A stretch of DNA of 58,352 bases from Opitutus sp. GAS368 (GTDB lineage Bacteria > Verrucomicrobiota > Verrucomicrobiia > Chthoniobacterales > Chthoniobacteraceae): the NCBI GenBank assembly GCA_943329925.2, contig CALQFT020000005.1, forward strand, positions 1-58,352, written 5' to 3'. Below, one piece after another: positions 9,279-18,812 of the stretch. The notes below the pieces were generated by a model that saw only the letters and a list, made by a program, of their open reading frames with translations, did no database searches and was not told where the DNA came from. A program made the translations under genes and the position numbers. Positions within the stretch are counted from its first letter, which is position 1. Each line of letters opens with the position of its first letter.

Positions 9279-12083
9279 CTAGTCTGACTTGCTCGCCACC
9301 AAGGGCTCTGTGGCCTTCCATAGGGCTTGTTGCAATTGGCCCAAGCGCTCTGAGTCGCGCACCTTCTGCCCCAGTTCGTCCGTGATGTAAAAGCTGTCAA
9401 TGGCGGCTCCCTTTTCGGTTGCCACGCGGGAGAGGGCGATTTCCAAGCCTTCATCACCAATGGCTTTCAGCAGCGAGTGGAGCAACCCAAGACGGTCGGG
9501 GGTTTGGATGTCGACCACGGTGTAAACCGGATTGGTGCTGTTATCGATGGCGATGCGGGTGGGGAAGTCGAGGGACTCACTTAATTTGAATCCTCGCTTG
9601 CCTATGGAACGGGTTAGGCGCGGGGTGAAGTTAAAGGCTTCGGTTTCCAGGGCGCTACGCAGCACTTTCTCGGCAAGCTCCATCGCCTCGAGGTCCGTGA
9701 CGGCTTCGAATTCGCGGGTGCAGACCCGGAAAGTGTCGAGCACCAGGCTGTCTGCGCGTGTAAAAGCATCGGCACCAAGGATATTAAAGCCAGCGGCAGA
9801 CAGGGAGCCTGCAATCTTGGAGAGCAGCGCATGTCGGTCCCAACCACAAAAACGGAATTCTGTGTGACCACGATTGGGGTGGGGGATCCATTTGATTGCG
9901 GGCGTTAGCGCAAAGTCCGCATTTTTCACTAGCTGATCTAAAAATTTATGAAACAGGCGGATGTGGTCGGCGACGGTTTCCGGCGGGTAGCTTAGGAAGT
10001 AGCGCTCTGGCATGCCTTGAAAATGTGCGGCAACCTCCTCGGGCCACTCTCCCTTTAGCAACTGGGCGACTGCGGCTTGGAGATCTTCGCGCTCAACGCG
10101 GCGTTGGCGGAAAAATTCGACGTTGTCGGCGAGGAAAAGTTTTGTGGAGTGATATAACTGCCACACTAGCGACTCCTTCCAATCAGACCAGGTGGAGTCG
10201 TCGCCCACGCCCTGACCGTCAACAAGGGTAAGAATCATGAGGGCGTCTAGGTTGGGCTGGTTGCCAACAAGGCTCGCAAACTCTTTGATGGTAGCAGGAT
10301 CCTCCAAGTTTCGGCGCTGGGCAGTGCTGGAAATAGTGGAATGATGGTCCACCAGGAAGATGAGCTTTTTGCGCTGCGGAGAGGAGAGTTGCAGTCGCAC
10401 GGCGACACGCTGTGCGGCAATCGCGCTCGCCTCGGCGTGGTGGCGTACATTTGCAGCCTTGCCGGTATCGTGAAGCAAAAGAGCGAGATACAAAACAGCG
10501 GGATCCTCCAATTGGTGGAACAACTTCCGATAGCCCTTCAGCTTGGCCTCCTCGGTGTGGAGTAGGGCGTCGAGCTTTTCGATACAAACCAAGGTGTGCT
10601 CGTCAGCGGTGTAGCGGTGAAAGAATTCGTGCTGCACCAAGCAGGTTAATTCGCCGAATTCAGGAAGATAGCGGCCCAAGAAGTCGACCTGATGCATGGA
10701 GCGGAGCACTGCGCCGGCCTCGCCCTTGCGGGAAAGGATTGCTAAGAAAGTCTCCCTGTTGGCTTTGGCATACTGGAAGGTGCGGTCCACGAGGTGGAGT
10801 CGGCGCCGGATGAGTTGCTGTAATTCAGGGCTGATACGCTCTTCGCGTTTCTGTTCGTAATGAAAGAGGCGCATGAGCCTGGGCGGGTCCTGGCTGAAAA
10901 TGGCGCGGTTATCGGGGTAAATGCGGCCGTTGAGGCTGTAGAAGCCGTCGAAGTGCTCCTGCTTTGGCGGGCGAGAAAGGCGCAGGAGTTTGAGCAATTG
11001 GGTGCGCTTCTTGGGCTGGGGCGTGATCACGCACAAGCGTTCACAGAGCAGTTCGGTGATATTATAGATGTCTCGCGCGTGCATGTAATAGTCACGCATC
11101 AAAGCTTCAGTGCGGCGCAGAACGTTTTTCTGCGTGTACTCCAAATTATCAGCGATGGCTAATTGCTGGTTGATGAGAATGACATCAGAGGGACGCTGAT
11201 TGAGGTAATGTAATTCGTTGCGGATACGTAGCAGAAAGTCATAGGAACGATCCAGTTGCCGGCGTTCGGCCTCGTTGAGCAGCTTCTTTTCAACCAACTC
11301 TGCCGTGGTACGGACATGTTCTTTAAAAAAGGATATCCAAAGCAGGTTCTGGTAGTCGCGGAGTCCTCCGCAGCCGTTTTTGATATTCGGCTCCTGCATG
11401 TAGACTGTCCCGCCAAATTTGGCGTGGCGCTCGGATTGGTCTGCGACGCGCTGGGCTATGTATTCGTCCACGTGTTTTTCCACACACTGCTGGACGAACT
11501 GCTTCTGAAAGCGGGCAAAAAGGGCCTCGTCACCTGCAACTAGGCGGGCCTCAAGCAGGGAGGTTTTGGAAAGCATATCCAGATTGGCCTGTGCTATGGC
11601 CTCCTCAGGAGTACGCGTGCTATGGCCAACTTTGAATCCGACATCCCAAAGCGTGTAGAGAACTTTCTCAACAATGCCAGCTAGCTCCAGTCGGGCTGTT
11701 GGATCGGAGGTGCCTTCGTGGAGAAACATTAAATCCACGTCGCTGAATGGATTAAGCTCACCTCGTCCATATCCGCCGATGGCAACCAGAGCGACGTTGA
11801 GATTCGGGGGTGCGCCTGCTTTTTTCTTTGCGACGGAGCCATCTGCAGCGGCGTCGAGTCGGCTGGCGGATCCTAGAAGGTGGCGCAACACAATGTCCAC
11901 CACTGTCGCGCGCTGGCCGCAGACCTCGCGTCCGCCGCCGCCGCTGGTGTGGCGCAGGCGGATGCGGTGGTTTTCAAGTTTGATGAACTTTTGGTAAAGC
12001 TTCAGCAGCTCTTCAGAGCGCAGGGTTCCTTTTGAAAACAACTCCTGTTCGGCGTGGGCGAGCACTTTTTCGCGATGACGCAT
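9279..12083 (-). CDS. glnD: [Protein-PII] uridylyltransferase
   Basis: 934 aa; NTase motif GGYGRGELNPFSDVDLMFLHE, HD domain LLLHDTGKA, two C-terminal ACT-like domains. Confidence 0.94.
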   Translation of the reverse strand: MRHREKVLAHAEQELFSKGTLRSEELLKLYQKFIKLENHRIRLRHTSGGGGREVCGQRATVVDIVLRHLLGSASRLDAAADGSVAKKKAGAPPNLNVALVAIGGYGRGELNPFSDVDLMFLHEGTSDPTARLELAGIVEKVLYTLWDVGFKVGHSTRTPEEAIAQANLDMLSKTSLLEARLVAGDEALFARFQKQFVQQCVEKHVDEYIAQRVADQSERHAKFGGTVYMQEPNIKNGCGGLRDYQNLLWISFFKEHVRTTAELVEKKLLNEAERRQLDRSYDFLLRIRNELHYLNQRPSDVILINQQLAIADNLEYTQKNVLRRTEALMRDYYMHARDIYNITELLCERLCVITPQPKKRTQLLKLLRLSRPPKQEHFDGFYSLNGRIYPDNRAIFSQDPPRLMRLFHYEQKREERISPELQQLIRRRLHLVDRTFQYAKANRETFLAILSRKGEAGAVLRSMHQVDFLGRYLPEFGELTCLVQHEFFHRYTADEHTLVCIEKLDALLHTEEAKLKGYRKLFHQLEDPAVLYLALLLHDTGKAANVRHHAEASAIAAQRVAVRLQLSSPQRKKLIFLVDHHSTISSTAQRRNLEDPATIKEFASLVGNQPNLDALMILTLVDGQGVGDDSTWSDWKESLVWQLYHSTKLFLADNVEFFRQRRVEREDLQAAVAQLLKGEWPEEVAAHFQGMPERYFLSYPPETVADHIRLFHKFLDQLVKNADFALTPAIKWIPHPNRGHTEFRFCGWDRHALLSKIAGSLSAAGFNILGADAFTRADSLVLDTFRVCTREFEAVTDLEAMELAEKVLRSALETEAFNFTPRLTRSIGKRGFKLSESLDFPTRIAIDNSTNPVYTVVDIQTPDRLGLLHSLLKAIGDEGLEIALSRVATEKGAAIDSFYITDELGQKVRDSERLGQLQQALWKATEPLVASKSD

Positions 12084-12277
12084 TGGAATAAAATGGTTGA
12101 GGGAGACTCGGGAGATGCTTGTTTGGGAGCTTTCTAGGGCAAGGTTGCCGCTTTCTTTAAAACTCGAAAATGGGGCGTCCGAGATTGAATGTGGTCGTTA
12201 TTTAGTGAAAACTTGAACCTCCTCCGGTCTCTGATCTGCTCCAGCATAGGTTCTAAACTTAGCCGGTTTTCTTTGTC

Positions 12278-13018
12278 ATGCAATCCTCCCACCAAACGAA
12301 TCCAGACCGGCTCCAGGTGTTGCTGATCGACGATGATAGCAAACTTTGTCGTCTGATTGCGGGCTACCTTAATCCGCTGGGCTATGAAGTTCATGCGGTT
12401 CATAACGGGCTGGAAGGCTTGGATCGGGCGAACCAAGGCGAGTGGCACGCGGTGTTGCTGGACATGATGTTGCCGGGGCTCAACGGGTTTGAAGTTCTCA
12501 AACGCCTCCGTCAGACAAGCTCGGTGCCCGTATTGATGCTTACCAATCGCGGGGAGGAAGCCGATCGTATTGTGGGTTTGGAACTTGGGGCGGATGATTA
12601 TATCGCCAAAACCTGCTCGAGCCGGGAAATGCTGGCGCGCTTGCGGGCTGTGGCTCGGCGCTCCCAGCGGCTTACTGCCGATTCGGTTCGGGAGGAGGAT
12701 GTGGATTTGCGGGTGGGCCTGCTCCATATCCAACCTTCGTCGCGCACCGTCGCAATCGGTGATCAGCCGGTGTTACTGACTCCCGTGGAGTATGATTTGC
12801 TTTTCTCCCTCGCAAAATCCGCGGGTCGCATCAAATCGCGAGAGCAGCTTTTAGAGGAAATTCGCGAACGCAATTACGACGTGTTTGATCGCTCCATAGA
12901 CGTTCATATTTCGGCGCTACGCAAGAAGTTGGGGGACGACCCGAAGCAGCCACGCTTCATCCGCACGGTACGCACAGCGGGTTATTCACTTATGAACCCG
13001 GACGTGCCGCATGCTTGA
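12278..13018 (+). CDS. OmpR/CpxR-type response regulator
   Basis: Receiver LLIDDDSKLCRLI...VLLDMMLPGLNGFEVL...LGADDYIAKT and winged-helix C-terminus (SIDVHISALRKKLGDDPKQPRFIRTVRTAGYSL). Confidence 0.94.
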   Translation: MQSSHQTNPDRLQVLLIDDDSKLCRLIAGYLNPLGYEVHAVHNGLEGLDRANQGEWHAVLLDMMLPGLNGFEVLKRLRQTSSVPVLMLTNRGEEADRIVGLELGADDYIAKTCSSREMLARLRAVARRSQRLTADSVREEDVDLRVGLLHIQPSSRTVAIGDQPVLLTPVEYDLLFSLAKSAGRIKSREQLLEEIRERNYDVFDRSIDVHISALRKKLGDDPKQPRFIRTVRTAGYSLMNPDVPHA

Positions 13019-14612
13019 GCACGCTAAAGCTCAGAGTGCGGATGAGAATCCGAGAGGTAGGCCGGTGTGGGTGCCCGTATCGCTGCAGATTTTGTCGTGG
13101 TTTTTTTTAAACATAGTGGCAGTGGGCGTCATCGCGGCTGCTTTGTTGATCGGTCATGGCGGTCCGTTGCTGAGCGTGCTCTTGAGCGGCAGGGCGGGGG
13201 AGCGTCTGGATTCCTTGGTGACAGAGGTGGGTGAACGAATCTCAGTGTTGCCGTCTTCGCGTTGGAGCGAGGTGACCTCGAGTCTGGCGAGGCGGCACGG
13301 CATGTCCTTTGGGGTCGTGAGGCGGGGAGGGGACTTGCAGGCGGGCTGGTTGCCGCCGGTGCCAGAGCTGGTTTTGGCGAAAGTGCGTGAATTAGCTTCC
13401 TTGAGACCGCCGCCTCCAGCTCCTCCGAAGGGCCCGTTGCACTACGGAATTGAGGGCGGCCAATCAGACTCCCCATTTGGTGAAAACCTCGAGCCACAGC
13501 ATCCGCCGGAGCGGGAGGGTTTACGAGGTGGAGAGCCTCCCTTGCCGCCTTCGGCCAAACGCTTTCTGGTGTATGAGAACGGCTTGTATTGGATAGGGTT
13601 GAATATGCCGCCCATCCTCAATGGCGTGCATTTTCGAGGGCCGACTTTGCTGTTAGTGGCATCCACCTCGCTGTTGAAGGGCGGATTGATTTTGGAAAGT
13701 ACGCCCTTTTGGATAGCGGCGGGAATTCTTCTGGGCTCGGCACTGTTTTGGTGGCCCTTAGTGCGACGTATTACGGTGCCTTTGAAGCGGATGCGTATTG
13801 CGGCTGAACAGATGGCCCAAGGCCATTTCGACAAGCGGCTGGACATCGAGCGCAGTGACGAAATTGGGAGCTTGGCGACTTCACTGAATCATTTGGCGAT
13901 GCGGTTGGAGGACTTTGTGACGGGAAAGAAGCAGTTTTTGGGGGATATAGCCCATGAGCTGGGCTCGCCTCTTGCCCGCCTGCAATACGCGGTTGCGATT
14001 ATGGAGTCTCAGGCGCGGCCTGAGATGCAGCCCATTCTGGATGATGTTCGTGAGGAAGTCGCTCAGATGGCTGCACTTTTACAGGAGATTTTACAGTTTA
14101 CCCAAGCGGGGTTGCAGTCTGAATTAAAGATGCAACGCGTCGAATTGTGTGAGGCCCTCGAGCGTGTATTGCAACAGGAAAACATTGCGCCTCAACATGT
14201 TTCCTCCAAGTTAAAGGAGGGGTTTTCAGTGCTTGCAGATCCGCTTTACCTTCAGCGCGCCATCGCCAATATCCTGCGCAACAGCCTGCGTTATGCCGAG
14301 GGTTCCGGCCCAATTCAGATTGAGGCGCGGCGCGAAAAAAATGAAATCCTGCTGCGGATTTCCGATCAGGGCCCCGGAGTGCCGCCAGAATTAGTGCACC
14401 GCTTGTGCGATCCATTTTTCAGAACAGAATCCGCTCGGACCCGGGAGACTGGTGGAGTTGGGCTGGGGCTATCCATCGTGAAGCGCTGCGTGGAGGCCTG
14501 CGGTGGAACGGTGTTCTTGCGCAATTTAGTGCCGCACGGTTTGGTTGTAGAGATGCGATTGCCCGCATACAAGGCCGTGGAGGGGTTTTCTCTACTGCCT
14601 CAGGGCAAATAG
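13011..14612 (+). CDS. Sensor histidine kinase (CpxA-like)
   Basis: Overlaps the response regulator by 8 nt; two TM segments, HAMP, H-box FLGDIAHELGSPLARLQYAVAIME, N-box and G-boxes (ISDQGPGVPPELV, GGVGLGLSIVKR). Confidence 0.94.
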   Translation: MLEHAKAQSADENPRGRPVWVPVSLQILSWFFLNIVAVGVIAAALLIGHGGPLLSVLLSGRAGERLDSLVTEVGERISVLPSSRWSEVTSSLARRHGMSFGVVRRGGDLQAGWLPPVPELVLAKVRELASLRPPPPAPPKGPLHYGIEGGQSDSPFGENLEPQHPPEREGLRGGEPPLPPSAKRFLVYENGLYWIGLNMPPILNGVHFRGPTLLLVASTSLLKGGLILESTPFWIAAGILLGSALFWWPLVRRITVPLKRMRIAAEQMAQGHFDKRLDIERSDEIGSLATSLNHLAMRLEDFVTGKKQFLGDIAHELGSPLARLQYAVAIMESQARPEMQPILDDVREEVAQMAALLQEILQFTQAGLQSELKMQRVELCEALERVLQQENIAPQHVSSKLKEGFSVLADPLYLQRAIANILRNSLRYAEGSGPIQIEARREKNEILLRISDQGPGVPPELVHRLCDPFFRTESARTRETGGVGLGLSIVKRCVEACGGTVFLRNLVPHGLVVEMRLPAYKAVEGFSLLPQGK

Positions 14613-14667
14613 GTTAACCCAATCCGAGTCCATCAAAGCGGCGCCCGACTTTCGGCTTGGCCTGTGG

Positions 14668-15975
14668 TCAGGGGAGTTTGGGAGAGGGAAGCGGAAGACG
14701 CAGGTCGTCGGAATCCTTGGGGGCGAGGCCGCTCTCGTGGACAAGGCGATCGAAAATGGGGGAGGCCATGAGCGTTGTCAGCACGGCCATAATCACCAGA
14801 GTGGCGAAAAGCCCTTCGGAAATGATGCCCCGTTGTAGGCCGATATTGATGATGATGAGCTCCATGAGCCCTCGGGCGTTCATTAAGACGCCGATTCCGA
14901 GGGCCTCCCGGTTGGGAATGCCTGTGGCCCTCGCCGCAAGCCAGCACGCGACTCCCTTGCCCAAAACCGCCGCTGTCAAAACCGCGACGCACATGAGCCA
15001 GAGAAAGCCCGTGTTTAGGAGCCCGATTTTTGTGTTCAACCCGGAATACGTGAAAAACAAGGGCAGCAACAAGGCGACGGTCAGTGGCTGAATGCGCGCG
15101 ATGAGATCGCGGGTGACAATCCCCCGGGGCATGGCGGCTCCCATGACAAAGGCGCCGAAAACGGCGTGAAGGCCGACCTTGTCGGTAATCCAGGCACCCA
15201 GCGCCATCAGGGCGAGCCCAACCACAAGACCCGCCTCGGAAAGAGCGCCGTTCTCGGTGAGCTGATGCTCGAAGCGCTTCGCCAGTGGCCGCACCAAACC
15301 GAGGGCCACGCACAAGTAGCCGGCGCCCCCCAGCATGTTCCAGAGCGCGTGCGACCAGTTGTTGTCGAAGCTCGCCAGCACAACGGCGAGCAGGCACCAC
15401 GCAGTCGCGTCATCCAAAGCGCCGGCGCCGATGGCTACGGTCCCCATCGTCGTGCCATTGAGCTTTTTAAATTGGATGATCCTAGCCAGCATCGGGAACG
15501 CTGTGATGCACATTGAGGCTCCCAGAAACAACATCGCCTCCAATAGGGACGTCCTTTTTGGAAATAGTTCGGTGTGGTGGAAAAACACCCAGCCCAGTCC
15601 GGCGCCCAGTAGAAACGGGGCGATCATTCCCGCGGCGGAGACGGCGATGGAACTCCTCAGTTTCTTCCTGATGATGTCGACTCTGAACTCCATCCCCACC
15701 ACAAACATATAAAGTGCCAACCCGAGTTGGGAGGCGGGGAAGAGATAGCTTTGGGTGTCGCGAAGAGTCTGTGTTTTGTCCCAAGCAAACAGGGCGGACT
15801 GCGCTTCGGGCCACAGCAGGCCGAAGAGCGAGGGGCCCAGCAGAACGCCGGCGATCATTTCAGCGACGACCTGAGGTTGTCCCAGTTTGGCCGCCACCGC
15901 TCCCACGGCACGGCAGAAGAGGAGGATGACGGCGAGTTGGAGGAAAAACTGGATCGCGAGGTGAAGGTTATCCAT
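14668..15975 (-). CDS. Kef-type / CPA2 cation:proton antiporter
   Basis: 435 aa, multiple TM segments; AKLGQPQVVAEMIAGVLLGPSLFG, GAGALDDATAWCLLAVV, ARGLMELIIINIGLQRGIIS. Confidence 0.92.
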   Translation of the reverse strand: MDNLHLAIQFFLQLAVILLFCRAVGAVAAKLGQPQVVAEMIAGVLLGPSLFGLLWPEAQSALFAWDKTQTLRDTQSYLFPASQLGLALYMFVVGMEFRVDIIRKKLRSSIAVSAAGMIAPFLLGAGLGWVFFHHTELFPKRTSLLEAMLFLGASMCITAFPMLARIIQFKKLNGTTMGTVAIGAGALDDATAWCLLAVVLASFDNNWSHALWNMLGGAGYLCVALGLVRPLAKRFEHQLTENGALSEAGLVVGLALMALGAWITDKVGLHAVFGAFVMGAAMPRGIVTRDLIARIQPLTVALLLPLFFTYSGLNTKIGLLNTGFLWLMCVAVLTAAVLGKGVACWLAARATGIPNREALGIGVLMNARGLMELIIINIGLQRGIISEGLFATLVIMAVLTTLMASPIFDRLVHESGLAPKDSDDLRLPLPSPKLP

Positions 15976-16066
15976 GAATAGAGATCCGTTTATACATGGT
16001 TATGCTTGTAACGGAAATAGAGGTTTGCTATGAGGTTGATCGCGGTTCGGTATAAGTAAGGCACCT

Positions 16067-16966
16067 ATGGAACTCAGGCATCTGCGTTATTTTCAAGCTG
16101 TCGCCGAGGAGCTCAGCTTCACGCGGGCTTCCCGGCGTTTGCACATCGCCCAGCCCGCGCTGAGTCGAGCCATCAAGGAGATTGAGACAGATTTGGGGGC
16201 TGCGGTTTTGGAGCGCACTACGAGCCGCGTCAGGCTTACGGCGGCGGGGGAGGTGCTGCTGCGAGAATCGGCGGTGCTTTTGGAGCGGTGGGAGGAGGCG
16301 TTGCGCAAGGTGCGACGCACGGCCAGCGGGGAGGAGGGGGAGCTGCGTCTGGGTTATATTGGACCGCCTACGCAGCCGTTTTTAGGCAGGCTTTTGGGGG
16401 AGTACCGCAGGCGGTATCCAAGGGTGAGTATTCATTTGGAGGAGCGCACGCCGGAACGGGTTTGGGAAATGGTGGTCAAAGGGAAGCTCTCGCTTGGCCT
16501 GACCCGGCCGGTGCCGCTTTCGGAGGATTTGGGCCTTCAAACCATTGAGTTGCGGGCGGAAAGACTGGGTATCGTCGTGCCTCCCGGACATCCCTTTTCA
16601 AAACGAAAGGCCGTCCTCTGGTCGGCCTTGGAGCGGGAGCATCTGGTGGTTTTGGCGCGCCGGGAGGGGGTGGGGTTGCATGACGCCGTCTTAAGCGGGT
16701 GCAGGCAGTCGGGATTTGCCCCGCGTATCGTGCAGACCCCCAGCCTCATTGGAACGGTCCTGAGTTATGTGGAGGCGGGCACAGGAATTGGGGTGGTCAC
16801 GGAGGGTGTTCTCACTCGGGACAACCCGCTTCGATTTATCCCCCTTTCTCCGACGCTGACGGTGCCGTTGGTGCTGGTTTGGCAGGAGGACGGGGACACT
16901 CCGCCGCTCGCCCGTTTCCGAGAACTTTTAGGCGAGTGGCTTAAGGACGGTTTACTCTGGGGGTAA
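16067..16966 (+). CDS. LysR-family transcriptional regulator
   Basis: MELRHLRYFQAVAEELSFTRASRRLHIAQPALSRAIKEIETDLGAAVLERTTSRVRLTAAGEVLL, full LysR HTH and effector domain. Confidence 0.95.
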   Translation: MELRHLRYFQAVAEELSFTRASRRLHIAQPALSRAIKEIETDLGAAVLERTTSRVRLTAAGEVLLRESAVLLERWEEALRKVRRTASGEEGELRLGYIGPPTQPFLGRLLGEYRRRYPRVSIHLEERTPERVWEMVVKGKLSLGLTRPVPLSEDLGLQTIELRAERLGIVVPPGHPFSKRKAVLWSALEREHLVVLARREGVGLHDAVLSGCRQSGFAPRIVQTPSLIGTVLSYVEAGTGIGVVTEGVLTRDNPLRFIPLSPTLTVPLVLVWQEDGDTPPLARFRELLGEWLKDGLLWG

Positions 16967-17025
16967 GGGGGCCGTTGTCAGACTTTCGGATTTAATACTC
17001 CGCCGCTTTCCGTTCTACCTCAACT

Positions 17026-17385
17026 TTGGTAATGAAACACGCACTCACAATACTCTTCACCGCCCTGCTGCTCTCTTGCCTGGCAGCGTCCGGGATGTCG
17101 TCGCCCACCAAAGTCCGCACCGAGACTTGGACCGAAAAATGGACTGCCGCCGCCGGCAAGGTTGAGACCCACGCCGTCACCGCTGGCATCGGCACGCTGA
17201 GGAACATCGTGTTTGAAAACCTCACCTTCAATCGCAACGTCACCATCACCGGTGTTCGCACCCGCGATTCGCAGACAGATTTGCCCATCGAAGAAGTCGT
17301 CCAGGTCATCGAGCAAAAACCCAATTCCGATTACCCGAAGACCACGCCCCGCGGCGGCACCGGTAAAGGCATCTGGATTCAATGA
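17026..17385 (+). CDS. Small exported protein, possible truncated beta-helix protein
   Basis: 119 aa; signal peptide MKHALTILFTALLLSCLAASG; LRNIVFENLTFNRNVTITGV resembles beta-helix rungs. Confidence 0.45.
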   Translation: MVMKHALTILFTALLLSCLAASGMSSPTKVRTETWTEKWTAAAGKVETHAVTAGIGTLRNIVFENLTFNRNVTITGVRTRDSQTDLPIEEVVQVIEQKPNSDYPKTTPRGGTGKGIWIQ

Positions 17386-17394
17386 GAACATAAA

Positions 17395-17524
17395 ACCATC
17401 AACGATCTATCCCCACGTCGGCATCGATAGCAGCAAAGTGTTCATCAAAGATTTCAACGGTCGGCCAACTGCGATTGTGCAGAATGGGCGGCCGATTCCC
17501 TGTTTAATGGCCCGCGGCGCGTGA
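17395..17524 (+). pseudogene. Possible N-terminal remnant of a carbohydrate-active enzyme
   Basis: Frame reads YPHVGIDSSKVFIKDFNGRPTAIVQNGRPIPCLMARGA-stop; xGRPTxxVNGxPIPxLM is reminiscent of glycoside hydrolase N-termini. No start or further domain. Confidence 0.3.
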
Positions 17525-17649
17525 GGGTTATCCATTTTTTATCAAAAAGGGAACCTGCTGGTATTCAAGTGAAGGGGTTGGTGCGGATGCTCGTGGCGCC
17601 ACGGTTTATTGTGTTTCTTTAGCGGCCCTAAGGGGCTCCAAGTAAACAG

Positions 17650-18753
17650 TTAAGAGCTTGGTGCTCTGACGGAGTGTCCTTTCACGAAGTTTGGGAACAG
17701 GAGGGTGTTGGTGGGCTTGGAGGAGTGCTGCTTGGCGAGCCGTAGAATAGTGCGGCAGATGCGCTGCGCCATGCTTGAATTGCTAAGGGAATAATGAGCG
17801 AGCATTGGGGAAACGCTCTCGAAAAGAGGGTCGTAATCTCGCGCGATGAGCGACAGATTTTCCGGAACGCGTATCCCGCTTTTGAGCAGGTGTAGAATTG
17901 CGGCTAGGGTGAATCTGGGTCTGGCTATGAGGAGTCCGGTGGGGGGCTTATTCGAGCGCAGAAGTGAGTCGAGTTTTTTGCAGAGCTGCTCGGAGGCCCC
18001 GTTGTGGCGAAGGACGGTTAACTCCACTTTATGGGGGTTATTTTGTTGGGCGGCTTCCAGAAAACCCGCTTCGCTTGCGCAGTCCCCGGCGGCGAGCCAG
18101 TCCGGGAGTAGGAAGGCGATATTGCGATGCCCCATAGCGATCAGTACTCCAGCGGCATGCCTGCACACAGCCCGGTAATCGATGTCTAGGGAGGGAAGTT
18201 CGACCCCCGGATGACAGGAGCCGAGAATGAAAGCCGGCAAGGAGCGTTCGAGAAACCACGTTTGGATCTCTTTGGAGACGGAAAGCAACACGCAGCAGGC
18301 CAGAGTGTTCTGTTGTAGGAATTCTTCGAGCCGTTTTTTTTGTGCGCTCAGGCCGCGCCGCGGGCATACGAGTACGATGGTCTTAAAACCTTGTTCAGAA
18401 AGAAGCGCGCTGGTTTTCGAAATAGTTTCGTAAGAGGAGAACGACATTTTGGATAAGGGCTCGTGAGTGATAAGGCCCACGAGGGTCTTTGTGGTTACCC
18501 GCTTAGCTTCAGGTGAAAGAAGGAGTCTGTTGCGGCGTCCTTGCTGGATGGTGAAAAGGCCCTCTCTGGCAAGAATCCGCAGGGCCGTGCGCACCGTGGG
18601 GCGGCTGATCTGCAAGATTTCGCACAACTTCCTCTCGCTTGGAAGTTGGTCTCGCCATACGCCTTCTGCGAGTGCGTGGCGGATGGCGTCGGCTGCTTGG
18701 GAGGAGAGGAGGTTGCGTTTTGGGGAGGCTAATTGAATGTCCGAACTGTTCAT
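17650..18753 (-). CDS. GntR/LacI hybrid transcriptional regulator (AraR-like architecture)
   Basis: N-terminal GntR wHTH (ADAIRHALAEGVWRDQLPSERKLCEILQISRPTVRTALRILAREGLFTIQQGRRNRL), C-terminal LacI/periplasmic-binding-like domain. Confidence 0.85.
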   Translation of the reverse strand: MNSSDIQLASPKRNLLSSQAADAIRHALAEGVWRDQLPSERKLCEILQISRPTVRTALRILAREGLFTIQQGRRNRLLLSPEAKRVTTKTLVGLITHEPLSKMSFSSYETISKTSALLSEQGFKTIVLVCPRRGLSAQKKRLEEFLQQNTLACCVLLSVSKEIQTWFLERSLPAFILGSCHPGVELPSLDIDYRAVCRHAAGVLIAMGHRNIAFLLPDWLAAGDCASEAGFLEAAQQNNPHKVELTVLRHNGASEQLCKKLDSLLRSNKPPTGLLIARPRFTLAAILHLLKSGIRVPENLSLIARDYDPLFESVSPMLAHYSLSNSSMAQRICRTILRLAKQHSSKPTNTLLFPNFVKGHSVRAPSS

Positions 18754-18766
18754 AAAGTGTTACCAG
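18746..18766. promoter_or_regulatory. Candidate operator site 1 (CTGTTCATAAAGTGTTACCAG)
   Basis: 21-bp imperfect dyad overlapping the regulator start codon in the divergent intergenic region; 16/21 identity to the 19772-19792 site. Confidence 0.5.
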
Positions 18767-18812
18767 TTGAAATGTCTTGGATCAGGCAGGGGAAAAGCAT
18801 TTGGTTGAAGAA

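Noticed and set aside
8515-12083. tRNA-Leu as the attachment site of an island
   Set aside because: No integrase gene and no second copy of the tRNA 3' end seen in the window; flanking genes on one side (glnD, Dabb) look like core genome.
14633-15400. 255-aa minus-strand ORF
   Set aside because: Same-strand alternative frame of the Kef-type antiporter, Arg/His-rich, no TM segments.
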